Positions 45,140 through 55,761 of a stretch of 64,000 nucleotides of DNA are shown here, piece after piece. The position numbers and the translations under genes are program-made. This DNA comes from Dendrolimus kikuchii (taxonomy: Eukaryota; Arthropoda; Insecta; Lepidoptera; Lasiocampidae): contig CM034402.1 of assembly GCA_019925095.2 (NCBI GenBank), forward strand, positions 10,303,501-10,367,500, written 5' to 3'. Each line of letters opens with the position of its first letter. Position 1 is the first letter of the stretch. The notes under the pieces were generated by a model. It searched no databases. It saw nothing but the letters and a program-made list of their open reading frames with translations, and was not told the origin of the DNA.

Positions 45140-46190
45140 AAAAAATATGTGTGTGTGTGTGCAGTTCACACACAGTAATGGTGAAACTTCAGAGAATTTA
45201 TTCAAGGATAAATCTTCTCTAACTTTTATTAATATAAATATAATTCCTTCAGCCTACATCCGTCAGCATATTATAATTCAAAATAAACTTCTTAAGTATC
45301 ACATTCAAGTTTTTACTGTTTTGGCCTAAAAAATATTATTATCAGTTTTATTTCGGTCCAAATTGGACCTATGTTTAATCATCGGTCTTATTGACTTTCT
45401 AATCTGTGATGCACAATATAAAACTCGTATCTCATTCTTTCGCAGGCTTAGTCCTATAGATTTATGTGTATCTATCTCTTTTTAGTATCGTTTTTTCGTT
45501 TAATAAAGTTTCAAATCACAACGATTCTAAAGAAGTTTCACTTTAAAAATTTAGCTATACAAAAAAGTCCTAGTGTTGTATTTTATTAAAGCTATTACCA
45601 AAATGTATTGAAGTAAGTGCGAGCGCAAAGAGATTGTCGCTCAGTAAGCCGGTTACAAATAAAGAGGCGGGACGCTGCGATCGGTTTTGGCAATGTGCCC
45701 GCACCCCTAGTTATCCCGATTCAGTCGATATGACCTCACGCCCGTAAAAACCAAAATCTATAGATTTTTTTTTGAGCGCGGATCATTTTGCGGGACCAAG
45801 CGGAATATACTCTATGAACGGCAGGCGGGGAATCTGAAAATTACTGCCTTTTATATGGCTTGCAGCGAATTTGTCGATTTGATTTGTCGCATCGACTGGA
45901 TTTCCGTGTTGCGTCACATTCGATATGGGAAATAATGTCAATCAACATGAGATATGACGGATGTTTTCATTTGTTGGTGACCGTTAGGCAATCGTCCATT
46001 AATTGTATAGATCAATACGAAGCAGCAATTAAACCGTTTATATTTTACGAGTACTTTGTGTAAATCTAGTGCTTGTTCTTATTTAATATTAAAATATTAT
46101 GAGGGCTCGTGATACTATCTTCGTTTCTTTTACATTCAATTGAGAATTAATAAAAGTTATATTAATATTTAATAATAACTGTTATAACAT
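45140..46190. other. No gene recognised
   Basis: A short (TG)n run at 45149-45162. The segment 45610-46060 is richer in CG than its surroundings and contains a 67-codon frame (45860-46063) with no recognisable content. I cannot assign it. Confidence 0.35.
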
Positions 46191-46194
46191 ATTC

Positions 46195-46468
46195 AATCCG
46201 TGCAGGAACGGAGAAAGAATACAATTTCCTGCGGCCGGGCGGCCTGTCGTAAGAGGCAATAAAACAACCCATAGCCAGGTGGTAGGGCATTTGACCGACT
46301 GGATGGCTACCACCCCTGGTCTAAAGTATGTGGCCTTAATAACCTTGAGTTGTGTTCCGGCATTAGTGACCAGGTTCCAGTCTCCCTTAAGAGAGCAGTA
46401 GCGCATTTGTAGCACCTTTAGTGTTGCAAATGTCCATAGGCAATGGCAAACACTTTCCATCAAGTATC
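46195..46468 (+). repeat. Retroposon family X, copy 4
   Basis: tccgtgcaggaacggagaaa through 'gcggccgggcggcctgtcgt', 'tggctaccacccctggtcta' and 'aatgtccataggcaatggca' to about 46465, where it joins a family-D copy without its usual A tail. Confidence 0.75.
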
Positions 46469-46800
46469 ACACATTTTATTACATAAAATTTTCTATCGAT
46501 CAGTGAGAAAATCGCATTGGAATTCGATTTTTTTTTCAATCTGGCCATTTTATATAATTCCCAGAAAAATTCCGCGGGATTACCGGGATAAAAAAATAGT
46601 AGTAGTAGATTTTAAGTAATAATTAGCTGTCGATCAACGAAAAGCGCATCGAAATCGGCCCGGTAATTTTACGTGAATCCCAAACAAACAGATAAACAGA
46701 CAAGAAATCTAAAAAAATTGCATCGTGTTCTCCGTCGTTTGCATAGTCTATTCCAGTTGTTTTTTTTTAATAACTTCAATGTACAGACATGGCATATTTA
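46466..46800 (-). repeat. Repeat family D, uninterrupted copy
   Basis: tatcacacattttattacat, 'tatcgatcagtgagaaaatc', 'ttcccagaaaaattccgcgg', 'attgcatcgtgttctccgtc', 'catagtctattccagttgt'. It shows the intact form of the site at which Helitron B interrupts the copy at 14060-17500. Confidence 0.7.
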
Positions 46801-47204
46801 GAATGTTATAATATTACAGATTTTATATCTTTTATCTTGGCATTTATTTGACAATGAGCTCTGTGCTAAATATTGGGCTACCCATTTCACCTAAAATCAA
46901 AACTAAATTCGGTTCCTGACAGGATATAATCTGTTACTGAATTTTGCGCTATTTACTCCAGTTTGACTATCTCGGTTGTAGTCTCAGAGTTATCCGTTTT
47001 AAAATCAATCAATATCAATTGTAAATATATTTGTTATGCTAAATGTTATAGCCGTTTAATATAAAAATCAATAGTGACGTGCCTGGAATTATTTTTGTTG
47101 TCCTGCGACGCAATTTCTCCGAAATAAGCAACATATCAAGGGCATATTTAAGCAGTTATTAAATGTGTGGAACTCACACAATAATTTCTAGACTAAAACT
47201 CCAT

Positions 47205-47300
47205 TTGTAGAATAGAAAAGATAACACTTTATTGCTCACCATATATACAATTACAAAAATGCACGATTACAATATTGTAGAAGCAATAGGCGGCCTTATT
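47205..47300 (-). mobile_element. LINE 3' UTR, copy 3 (short)
   Basis: 'gataacactttattgctcac' and 'gaagcaataggcggccttat' match 27151-27300 and 30533-30665. Confidence 0.6.
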
Positions 47301-47669
47301 TATCTAATATATTTATTTATATTTTTTATAAATTGGCAGACAGTCAAATTGTACATGTTTAAGCATAACAAGTAAAGCTTTTCTTGCAGTATACAACACA
47401 ACGGATAACTCTGAGATTGCAACCGGATAGTCAAATCAGAGTAAATTAGCGCAATGTTCATTAACGGAATTTATCCTGTCGGGAATCGAACCTAATCTCA
47501 ATTTTTGGCGAAATAGTTGGCCCGATGTTTAGATAGAAGTATAAAATATTAGATAAAAATATAAAATATCTAAATGAAACGCTGAGAACGATTTGAAGAC
47601 AGTTTTTTAGGTACGTACAGATTTGTTATCCTGTTGGAGGTAGTACGAAGTATTTATCTTATTTAGAAA

Positions 47670-48070
47670 AAAAAATCGAAATGTGTGCTAGGACACGTAA
47701 TAGAAATGAAACTTCAACGGACAAGTGGAAAAACGAATGGCAACAAAATTTTAACTTGAAGTTTCACTTCTACTTTGTGTCCCAGCACACATTTAGATTT
47801 TTCGCAGGTTTACTGCAAATTATGATTTGGTTAGGTTAGGTACATTTTAATGAATGCATTTTTTATTTAAAAATATTTTATTTTATCAAACAAAAAAACT
47901 GAATTCGATCCGGAACCAAAAACCGCATCCATAGTCTACTCTAAAATTATGCCGCCTCTCACCACGTCTAGTCTAAATTTATTCCGCTCCTCCACGCGGC
48001 CGTAATGCTTTTTCGTGACATAAAAATCCTACGACCCCGTCTATATAGAAGTTTCACTTCAAAAAGAAAT
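47670..48070 (+). repeat. Foldback repeat family F, copy 1
   Basis: The left third (about 47683-47794) is itself a hairpin: tgtgtgctaggacacg, 'tagaaatgaaacttcaa', and inverted 'ttgaagtttcacttctac', 'tgtgtcccagcacaca'. The rest (ttcgatccggaaccaaaaac, 'catccatagtctactctaaa', 'cctacgaccccgtctatata') is repeated, inverted and in the same order, at 53605-54040. No coding capacity. Confidence 0.65.
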
Positions 48071-48829
48071 ATGTCTACTGTGAAACCTTTGTATTATGGT
48101 TTCAAACTATTACCCAATTGTTTCACAAAACAATACCCATTCATCACAAACTGTTTCCTCAGAACTAGGCCGATTTCCGATTATTCTCCAATTCTTGCGG
48201 TTACCTGCGGTTTTGATTCAATAAATATAGTATCAAATTGACTGTAAATTGATTCTACTTCAGTTGTAATTTCAGTTTCCCACAAACATTTACGCGATTG
48301 ATAACAAGGACCGGTTATGTATTGTATACACTGTTTTCCCTTAGAAGATCATTTTCGTACATAACAAACAGGATTTCTATATTCATCATTCAAGACTCAA
48401 TTTAAATAAAGAATTATCTTGTAAGAAAAAAACAAAGTATATACAAATATGAAACCATAATAAAACAGCGTTAATTCAATGCATTTCTTTATAACTTGGT
48501 TAACAATTACATTAGTAATTCATAAAAGCGTAAAATCGACTCTATTGGCGTGGGAACCACCGTATAAGGCTTGTCTATGGTGGTAACTGTCTCCTCTCTC
48601 TTATTGGGTATAAAAGTATCTTTATGTCTTAAATATCTTTAAAATAAAAACAGTATTTTACAGTTTTATTCCAGAAATTGATCCATATATAATATTTTAT
48701 AATGTTTTCGCGACGGTAAATTAGATTAGGCTCCCATAGAGTAAATAATAACCATCAACAAAATTAAAACTAAACAATCAAAATGATCAAGTTGGCGGTA
48801 GGGTAAATAAAACTTTAACAATACTCGTG

Positions 48830-48955
48830 GACACTTGACATCTTTGTCTTCCGTGATCACGGCCACTGAATAGTGGCCGAAACGTCGGAATAATAAAAAT
48901 AAAATAAATTACCGCGCTTAAAACCATTGAAACGTAGTTTTATTATGATCCATAT
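48830..48955 (+). repeat. Repeat with a conserved structured hairpin
   Basis: Within 48849-48890 an outer stem TTCCG/CGGAA encloses an internal loop (TGATCA opposite AAACGT) and a perfect inner stem CGGCCACT/AGTGGCCG with a GAAT tetraloop. The segment continues 'ataaaaataaaataaattac', 'cgcgcttaaaaccattgaaa'. From memory such 'gtggccgaaacgtcgg' sequences are common at ends of insect retroelements, possibly Penelope-like; this is not proven here. Confidence 0.45.
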
Positions 48956-49088
48956 ATTTTACAATTAAAAACGATATTAAGTTAAATTTTAAGTAATACT
49001 AAAACTGGAGCAAATCAGCGCCGTCAGTAGTAAAACACTGTATATAGTTATGTACCTCTGTACTTATATATATACTATGTTATATATT

Positions 49089-49161
49089 CATATTATCGAA
49101 AAGTTCTCATAAGAAATTGAACCTGCCGTCAATGTTTTTAGTAATTTTAGTTCTAGTATAT
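49089..49161 (+). repeat. Direct repeat flanking solo LTR 2, left copy
   Basis: tattatcgaaaagttctcat, 'aaattgaacctgccgt', 'agtaattttagttctagtat' recur at 49982-50055 on the other side of the LTR, with a few differences. Far too long for an LTR target duplication (4 bp). Confidence 0.8.
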
Positions 49162-49981
49162 TGTTACAAGTTAGCGGGACTCGAAATAAAATGCCGTTAG
49201 AATTATTATAGAGTTTATTAGAACTATACAAACACGTATAACACAGGTACAAATATAACCAAACACAACAAACCCAAAAATTAAAATAAACTAAGTTATA
49301 AAGTACAAGCGATTATAGACCGTGTAACAAATCGCTGCCAGATGGGAGCGTGCCCAGAAGGCTGGCTGCATTGCCGCGCTATATGGCGATGCTTATTTGT
49401 TGGGCGAAATATGAGCCAGCCTTCTGATCACGGGTGGCATCAAAGATTTTCTTGCAAATCTCCTTGAAGAAACTCTTTGCTGACGGACCCCACGGACCTA
49501 GTGTTTCAACACCAAACGGCACATTTTTGAAAGACAATATCATATGTTAATTTAAATACGTAAAACAAATAAATAAATTCGTAATTCAATAAAACGCGCA
49601 AAGTCCGTCACTATTAAGATTCCAAATGTACACACGTCACGCCCGTATCGTAGTCGTAGCTCAACTGCCTCCTCTCTCAATCAGACCGTCGTTTTATACT
49701 TCACAAATAAAAATGTGCCCGTATCGTAACGTCGATACAGTCAGCTTGTAAGCGTAATCCGAAACACCTGGCTAATTATGCAGCCGCAAGCGGCCGTAAA
49801 TGAGTACAATAGAAAAATCGCCTGTTCTCTACCATACCTAGAAACGTATGCCAATAAATAAGTGAACAAAAGAAGACGATCATAAAAGGATTACAATTAG
49901 TTCAAATTCGACAGGTAATAAAAATGTGCTTTTACAGATTTGTTCGTGGAATTTGTCTTTGTCCGGGTCTAGGTTGTAACA
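49162..49981. mobile_element. Solo LTR 2 with a nested LINE fragment
   Basis: Starts TGTTAC at 49162 and ends GTAACA at 49981, with atat at 49158-49161 and 49982-49985. Homologous to solo LTR 1 (10136-10660): 'gcgggactcgaaataaaatg', 'aaaacgcgcaaagtccgtca', 'acacgtcacgcccgtatcgt', 'ttatgcagccgcaagcggcc'. It is about 295 bp longer because of an insertion at about 49283-49575 (next entry). Confidence 0.8.
49300..49560 (-). pseudogene. Retroelement ORF fragment inside solo LTR 2
   Basis: The minus strand reads VPFGVETLGPWGPSAKSFF, then KEICKKIFDATRDQKAGSYF, then AQQISIAI, a stop, then RGNAASLLGTLPSGSD. This 'V-P-F-x-V-E-T-L-G-x-W-G ... Q-R-G-N-A-A-S-x-x-G-T' pattern is a recurrent C-terminal end of insect non-LTR retroelement proteins, as I recall it. 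One in-frame stop. A second remnant lies at 51660-51840. Confidence 0.6.
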
Positions 49982-50055
49982 ATATTATCGAAAAGTTCTC
50001 ATAAAAAATTGAACCTGCCGTGATTTTTTAGTAATTTTAGTTCTAGTATATTATA
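49982..50055 (+). repeat. Direct repeat flanking solo LTR 2, right copy
   Basis: Right-hand partner of 49089-49161. Followed by AT-rich DNA with a (TA)n tract at 50189-50220. Confidence 0.8.
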
Positions 50056-50188
50056 CATATTTTGTAATAGGTATTTAAAGTTCATGTCGCTTACTATAAT
50101 GTTGTTGTAAGGTTGTTATTTATTTCATGAGTTGATTCGTGCCTAATTCTCTGGGCGTAATTAAAAAATATTATTAATTACAATAATA

Positions 50189-50220
<32 letters not shown>

Positions 50221-50222
<2 letters not shown>

Positions 50223-50391
50223 TTATAGCTACACTACCACACTTGTAGCCTATATCATATATCACTCAAGAATAATGTAGCTTTTAACTGGTAAAAAAAA
50301 TTTCAAAATCGGTTCAGTACTTCAAGAGATTACTTCTTACAAACAAAGTCACAAACTTTACCTCTTTACAATATTAGTATAGATATAGTAT
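50221..50391 (-). mobile_element. Helitron 5'-end fragment
   Basis: On the minus strand from 50391: TCTATACTAATATTGTAAAG, the typical 5' start of lepidopteran Helitrons, followed by 'gtaagaagtaatctcttgaa' and 'accgattttgaaattttttt'. It fades out at the (TA)n tract near 50220. No 3' hairpin was found. Confidence 0.6.
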
Positions 50392-50862
50392 ATATAAAAA
50401 TATACTTATTGTAAACAAAACCCAAGGTTATGAAAATAAAATGTATTTGTACGTTTAAATTTACAAAACAAAATAAATATTACACTGTATAATATGATTC
50501 TAGTGCATATTAAAATTGTTTTTTATTTAGTTATTATAATGAATGAAGGACATTTTATTGTGGGAGCTTGATTCGTAACGAATTACTCGGAAATTATTGA
50601 ATCCGCTTTTGATAATGGGAAAGGGTATTATTTGGTTTGTATTGACGGCATGGGCGAACAGAGCGAACACAAAGGTCTGTCCGAGCGACACCCTTTCGAA
50701 ATAAAACCTATTAAATTTCGCGTATATATACATTACGTGAAGCGAATATTGCTTCCTGGTCCCTTTCCATGCACAATACAGTTATTTCCACATTTAACAG
50801 TGTTTCACGTGTTTTATTTGCTTGTAAATATATTTACTCAGAAGTTTGGGTTTGTACTAAGG

Positions 50863-50937
50863 TTATTTACTCTAGGATTATTTACTCAAACGTTATTTAC
50901 TCTAGGGTTATTTATTCAAAGGTTATTTACTGAAATG
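50863..50937. repeat. 15-bp tandem repeat, five units
   Basis: ttatttactctagga, ttatttactcaaacg, ttatttactctaggg, ttatttattcaaagg, ttatttactgaaatg. The higher-order alternation of 'ctaggg' and 'caaacg' types suggests a 30-bp doubling. It lies within a 106-codon open frame (50632-50952) that I do not regard as a gene. Confidence 0.85.
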
Positions 50938-51307
50938 ATAGACTTGCATTAGGTAAATTTCGCTAAATTGAAGTTTATCAAAAATTGTTTTAGTACAAAT
51001 ATAATTTAAAGTACCTACATAGTTTTGTTTTACTAACAGATGTAAAATATTAAATAATACTTGGTAGATAAACTTATACATTATATATTTGCAAGATAAG
51101 CAAATAATATTAGTTATTAGTAGTAGTTTGTATTATTAGTAATATACATTGCTCTACTTTAGGCCACATTTAGTATGTGAGTATATGAGATACCCGGATA
51201 ATATTTATTAAACAAAATAAAGGTCTTTTAAGAAATTGACACGGTCAAAAAACTAATAGTTTTGATATTACTGTTTATCAATAAAGCAAGTGGGCCGACA
51301 CACAAAT

Positions 51308-51447
51308 CATAAGTGGCCAGTTCCTATATTTTACTAACCATTCACGAGACTTACTACTCGTTATAACATAAGTTGCATGCAAGCAATGTCTAATTCTTAC
51401 TAATGGTAAGGCAAGTAAATGAAATATAGGAATTTGCCATAAATAAA
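51308..51447. repeat. Palindromic MITE, good copy
   Basis: 'aagtggccagttcctatatt', 'cattcacgagacttactact' pair with 'aatggtaaggcaagtaaatg' and 'aaatataggaatttgccata'. The element folds into one hairpin about 60 bp long. Confidence 0.65.
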
Positions 51448-51659
51448 ATCGGTCCTCAATAATAAAATGTATTATTGAAAATACAATTATCACAGCAATA
51501 AAAATATTTTTAGATTGATTGATGTTACTCAAGTCAGAAAGTATATTAGCAATCACACAACAAAGCGATTTATCTATTGGGTCTGAAGCACGATTTTTAA
51601 TTGTAAGTTAATGAGAAAAAACCAACTTTTCATAATTATAATCCCTTAAGACTATCAGC

Positions 51660-51840
51660 AAAATACTGAGCCTAGGTCATCGAAGTCAATGGGTAAGGTT
51701 CCCAGAAGATCGCCTTAGTGATCCGTTGTCCGATCACGTAAAAATTTGATTAGGTGCTTTGAGAGCTCTTTATAAAGGCTAGTAGCTTCAGGACCCCACG
51801 CTCCAACATGTTTCAACAGCAAACAGCATAAACATAACAT
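51660..51840 (-). pseudogene. Retroelement ORF fragment, copy 2
   Basis: Minus strand AVETCWSVGS, then LYKELSKHLIKFLRD, then GDLLGTLPIDFDDLG, frame-broken, parallel to the fragment at 49300-49560. Confidence 0.5.
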
Positions 51841-51849
51841 TGTATGTAA

Positions 51850-53600
51850 GTTCGAATCATTGTCTAATTTCGTGATTCAATTACAAGCTCTTTCGTTTGC
51901 TCGGGAATCAAACTATGATCTCTTGCTCACCAATAACTTTTCTAGGTAACAAAGAAGTTTATTTGCCGATAGATTATAGTAATGTGAAGACATTTAAATA
52001 AATAGGCCGCGACACAAACGGTGATTGTGCTCCTCGAGCGCGCGTGTGTTCGGGTGAAATTCGGCTTAGTCACGCAATTCCTTCGTTATGTAAATTTAAT
52101 CCTTACGCTACAGACTCTAAGTACCTTTTTCGCTGCCGGATCTTATCAGGTGACGATAAAATGCAGACTTCTTTTTGCGAATAGACTTTTGCCTAACCTT
52201 CTTAAGTTAATAGCAGTACGGATTTAAAAGACAAAATTGTCAAGATTTTAAGAAAAATATGTTTCAAAAGACTTTTTCCTTATACTTCTTAAAGGTCTAA
52301 AATAAGATTTTGCAAAATTGTTAAATAAATAAACCTAGTGCTGGGCTCAATATTTTATTAATAGCGTTATAGATGTAGAATTATACATATATTAAACAGT
52401 TACTTAAGTTCTAGGTAGTAATACTTGCCTAAAAAACAGTTTTCAGGCCATTTTCATTCTTGTTAAAATACTGTTTGTATTTTAACAAGAATATAGTATG
52501 TATATAATAGTCCAGGCTTACAAATATAATGTTATAAAACATTATTAACGTCATGAAATAGAATATTCACCAAGCTAATATCAGATAATACGCACTAATA
52601 TACTACATTTAGAGTAATTGTTTCTACAGCACATTAAGGCAAATTTTCTTATTAACCTTAATTAAAAATATTAACGATGCCTTTGAATAAAATATGTTAT
52701 GATTTGGGATCAAGCTGAAAACTATTTTTATTTTATTTTTATAGAATCCTGTTAAATTCTATAAAAACAAAATAAAATGTTTTTCATTCTATATTAATGA
52801 AAGTCCTCAATAAGGTATGCATGTAAAGAATTTATGAAGAATCGAGCCAAATATCAACTACAACAACTGTTTTATCTAAACAAGACAAAGATAATATACG
52901 AGAACAAAGACAACATTTATATCCAAAAATATATATCCATAGCAGTGACGGAGGGTGACAGTTTGGCTAGGGTTAGCCAGGTCGGTAGCTCTGACTACAC
53001 CGCTGTTAAAAAAGTCTAACTCGCGCTCATTACAATTTGTATTTTTAATACTATCTTACCGCATGTTTTAAAACAAAAGCCGATGCCCGATCAGGTTATG
53101 AGTATTACTATGTCATTCAACACATGTGGAAAGCCGCTGAGCGTAAGCGATGGTCATACTGTAATAATATATGCACGAATAAAAAACGTAAGCGTCGATA
53201 AATTCATGGCGTTTTCAATCTCTTGGTCGCTAGTCGCTAGTTTCTTAAAGATAAAGGTTTGGGGAATCGAGTTGTATAAAATCCTCGCCACTGATCCATA
53301 ATAATTAATATAGGTGAATAAATATAAAAGTAAAAGTAGTGTAAGACATTGTCCAGTCCTGACTAACGACCTGCACAAGATCGCCGGCAAGGACTAGATG
53401 AGACAACTGGAGGACAGGTGAGGTAATGGGGATGACTACGTCTAGAAATGGCGATTGATTATCCGAAGAAGAAAAGTTCGTCAACATTTTAGGAATTAAA
53501 TGATCGTTACGAATTTTAGATCAGAAGATATACGCTCGACATCCAGGACGAATCATAGACCGTGTTATATTCCAAACAATAGAATATAAAAAAATATTAT
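51850..53600. other. No gene recognised; one 15-bp perfect hairpin
   Basis: Mostly AT-rich. A perfect inverted repeat with arms attcttgttaaaata (52456-52470) and tattttaacaagaat (52478-52492) is the only clear structure. Short frames at 52834-53019 and 53083-53301 show no recognisable content. Confidence 0.4.
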
Positions 53601-53604
53601 TGAA

Positions 53605-54040
53605 CTAAAATTTCTATATAGACGGTCTTAGGATTTTTCTGTCACGTAAAAGCATTAGGGCAGCGTGGAAGAGCGGCACAGATTTAGACTAAATGTGGCG
53701 AGAGGCGGCATAATTTTAGAGTAGACTATGGATGCGTTTTTTGGTTCCGGATCGAATTCAGTTTTTTTGTTTGATACATTAAAATATGTTTAAATAAAAA
53801 ATGCATTCGTTAAAATGTACCTAACCTTAACAAATCATAATTTGCAGTAAACCTGCGAAAAATAGAAATGTGTGCTGGGACACATAGTGGAAGTGAAACT
53901 TCAACGAACGAGTGGCAACGGATAAGTGGCAAAACGAATCACAACAAAATTTTAACTTAAAGTTTTACGGGCAGTTTTTCACATTGGACAAGTTCATTAA
54001 CAATCGCCAATCGTTTTTCCACTTGTCCGTTGAAGTTTTT
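53605..54040 (-). repeat. Foldback repeat family F, copy 2 (inverted)
   Basis: Contains in reverse the modules of 47670-48070: 'tctatatagacggtcttagg', 'tagagtagactatggatgcg', 'ttggttccggatcgaattca', 'aaacctgcgaaaaatagaaa', 'tgtgtgctgggacacatagt', 'ttttccacttgtccgttgaa'. The two copies flank about 5.5 kb. Confidence 0.65.
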
Positions 54041-54516
54041 TCTTCAATTTATATTTAATGCTACATTCATTGTATAAGAATTATTTTACGTGGTGTTCTC
54101 ATCTCATTATTAACGGCAGTACATAGTATAATAATCTCGTTAAGAAACAATTAGCCATCTCTTCATTCTTCCTCTTCATCTCTTAAGAGAATCAGAATCA
54201 GACCCTAATCAATGAATATCTTTTTTTTTTCACTTACAAACGTGTATGACCTGTTGTTTACTTAAGAGAAGCACAGATAAACGAAATTTGAATGATTAAC
54301 GTAGGTTGTACCCAAAATATTCGACTAAAGAGGAGTTTATGGGTAAGAGTTTCACTTATCAGTTGCTAAGCAGCTTCTTTAAATTTAAGAAAAGATTATA
54401 AGTAAGGCCCTTAATATACGGAATCCTATAATTATACGCAAGTTCTCGCTTACTTGCTGAAATAAAATATAAAACCAACCTGTGAAAGTTCTTGATATTC
54501 TATTTCGTCCATAATC

Positions 54517-54758
54517 ATGAAGTCGGCAGTGGAAATAGATTTCTATCAGCACATTTCCTTACAAATGAAAGCATTTAAAATGTGCGGGTTTTGGTTTTTC
54601 ATACCTTACCCCAAGAAATCTATTATGTTTTGGTTCGGTATCCTGAATAGAATATTTCTGGGCGTTTTCTTCTTTATTATACCAACTGGCGGGCAACTAG
54701 TTTATGTGATACGATTGATAATGTCTGGCAAAGCGGAAATCCAGGAAATTGCTGGGAT
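54517..54758 (+). CDS. Odorant receptor (7tm_6), exon 1
   Basis: Insect odorant receptors are seven-helix ligand-gated channel subunits in antennal neuron membranes, working with the co-receptor Orco, N-terminus inside. This exon begins at ATG 54517 and encodes 80 codons plus two bases (MKSAVEIDFYQHISLQMKAF..., a first membrane segment around residues 38-68 with FWFGILNRIFLGVFFFII, then SGKAEIQEIAG). It ends at a consensus donor AT|GTAAGT, phase 2. Start choice: first in-frame ATG, and a short cytoplasmic tail followed by helix 1 is normal for the family. It joins exon 2 in phase. Subfamily and ligand cannot be told. Confidence rests on agreement of four exons. Confidence 0.8.
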
Positions 54759-55761
54759 GTAAGTGACATTTGCTTGATGTATACGAAAAATAAATCTGTT
54801 GTTGCGTTATATTATTACATTTGTTTTAAAAACTTGCTAAGCTTTTTTAATAAGCATATAACTAGAACTATTTATATTAAATATATGTTTATTGTAGAAC
54901 ATTTTTACTACAATAAATACATACTGGAGCCTATAACCGCTTTTAATACAAGTAATAGAAATCTTCTGAATCCGGCAAAATACCTATTGATAATAAATGT
55001 AGTGTGTATACAGTTTTAGTATAAGAGGGAAGGGTAAAATGTACGAAATACCAAGCCCAACGAGCGCTGTAATGACACTGATTTAATTATTGAAAATATA
55101 TGAATATAATGTGTTGCTAAGCATTAGGCCGCAGCCGTTTGTTCGTAAAATGCTGACCATTGTACATACTTTGTACAATAAACATACGCCAACATTAATT
55201 TTCTGTTTTTTTTTTTTCAATGACATCCGTTGAGCCGCTACAGAAACTTATAAATAAACTTCAAATTGATTGACAGACAAAAATCCTTAAAACGAACATT
55301 ATAACCATTAGACATCGTATAACAGTAGTTCATATAAAATGCTTTTATATTGTCAAGACAAGACAACTGGGTATTATTTGTTAGCATAGATAGAACTATA
55401 GTTCGCCCGTTCTATAAAGCCACATTTGGCATTTATCACACTATATTATATACTATTTCCATTTCTTTATTTTCTCGATGACAGCTCCCGTGGAAACTTG
55501 AACGAGCGTCTTTTTTACATTATGTATACATCATTTAATAAAAAGATGACGCTTACGCACGTACAAGGTCATAGCAGAGTCAGAGAAACTGATAGGGATG
55601 GAGCTATCGATAAACGTAACACGATAACAGACCCGATATTTTTTTAAGAAGTGTAAGAAAATAAACTATTGCGGGATAATTTTGTACAAATTTATTAACT
55701 AATATTACATTTCATTACAAGATGTAATTATATTATGTTGATTCTTTATTTATTTATTTTA

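Noticed and set aside
48849..48890. Hammerhead ribozyme call
   Set aside because: The fold is suggestive, but the invariant CUGAUGA and GAAA core positions do not line up, so it is reported just as a structured hairpin.
50632..50952. 106-residue plus-strand ORF
   Set aside because: The second half is a 15-bp tandem repeat and the first half has no recognisable motif; no splice or promoter signal supports a gene.
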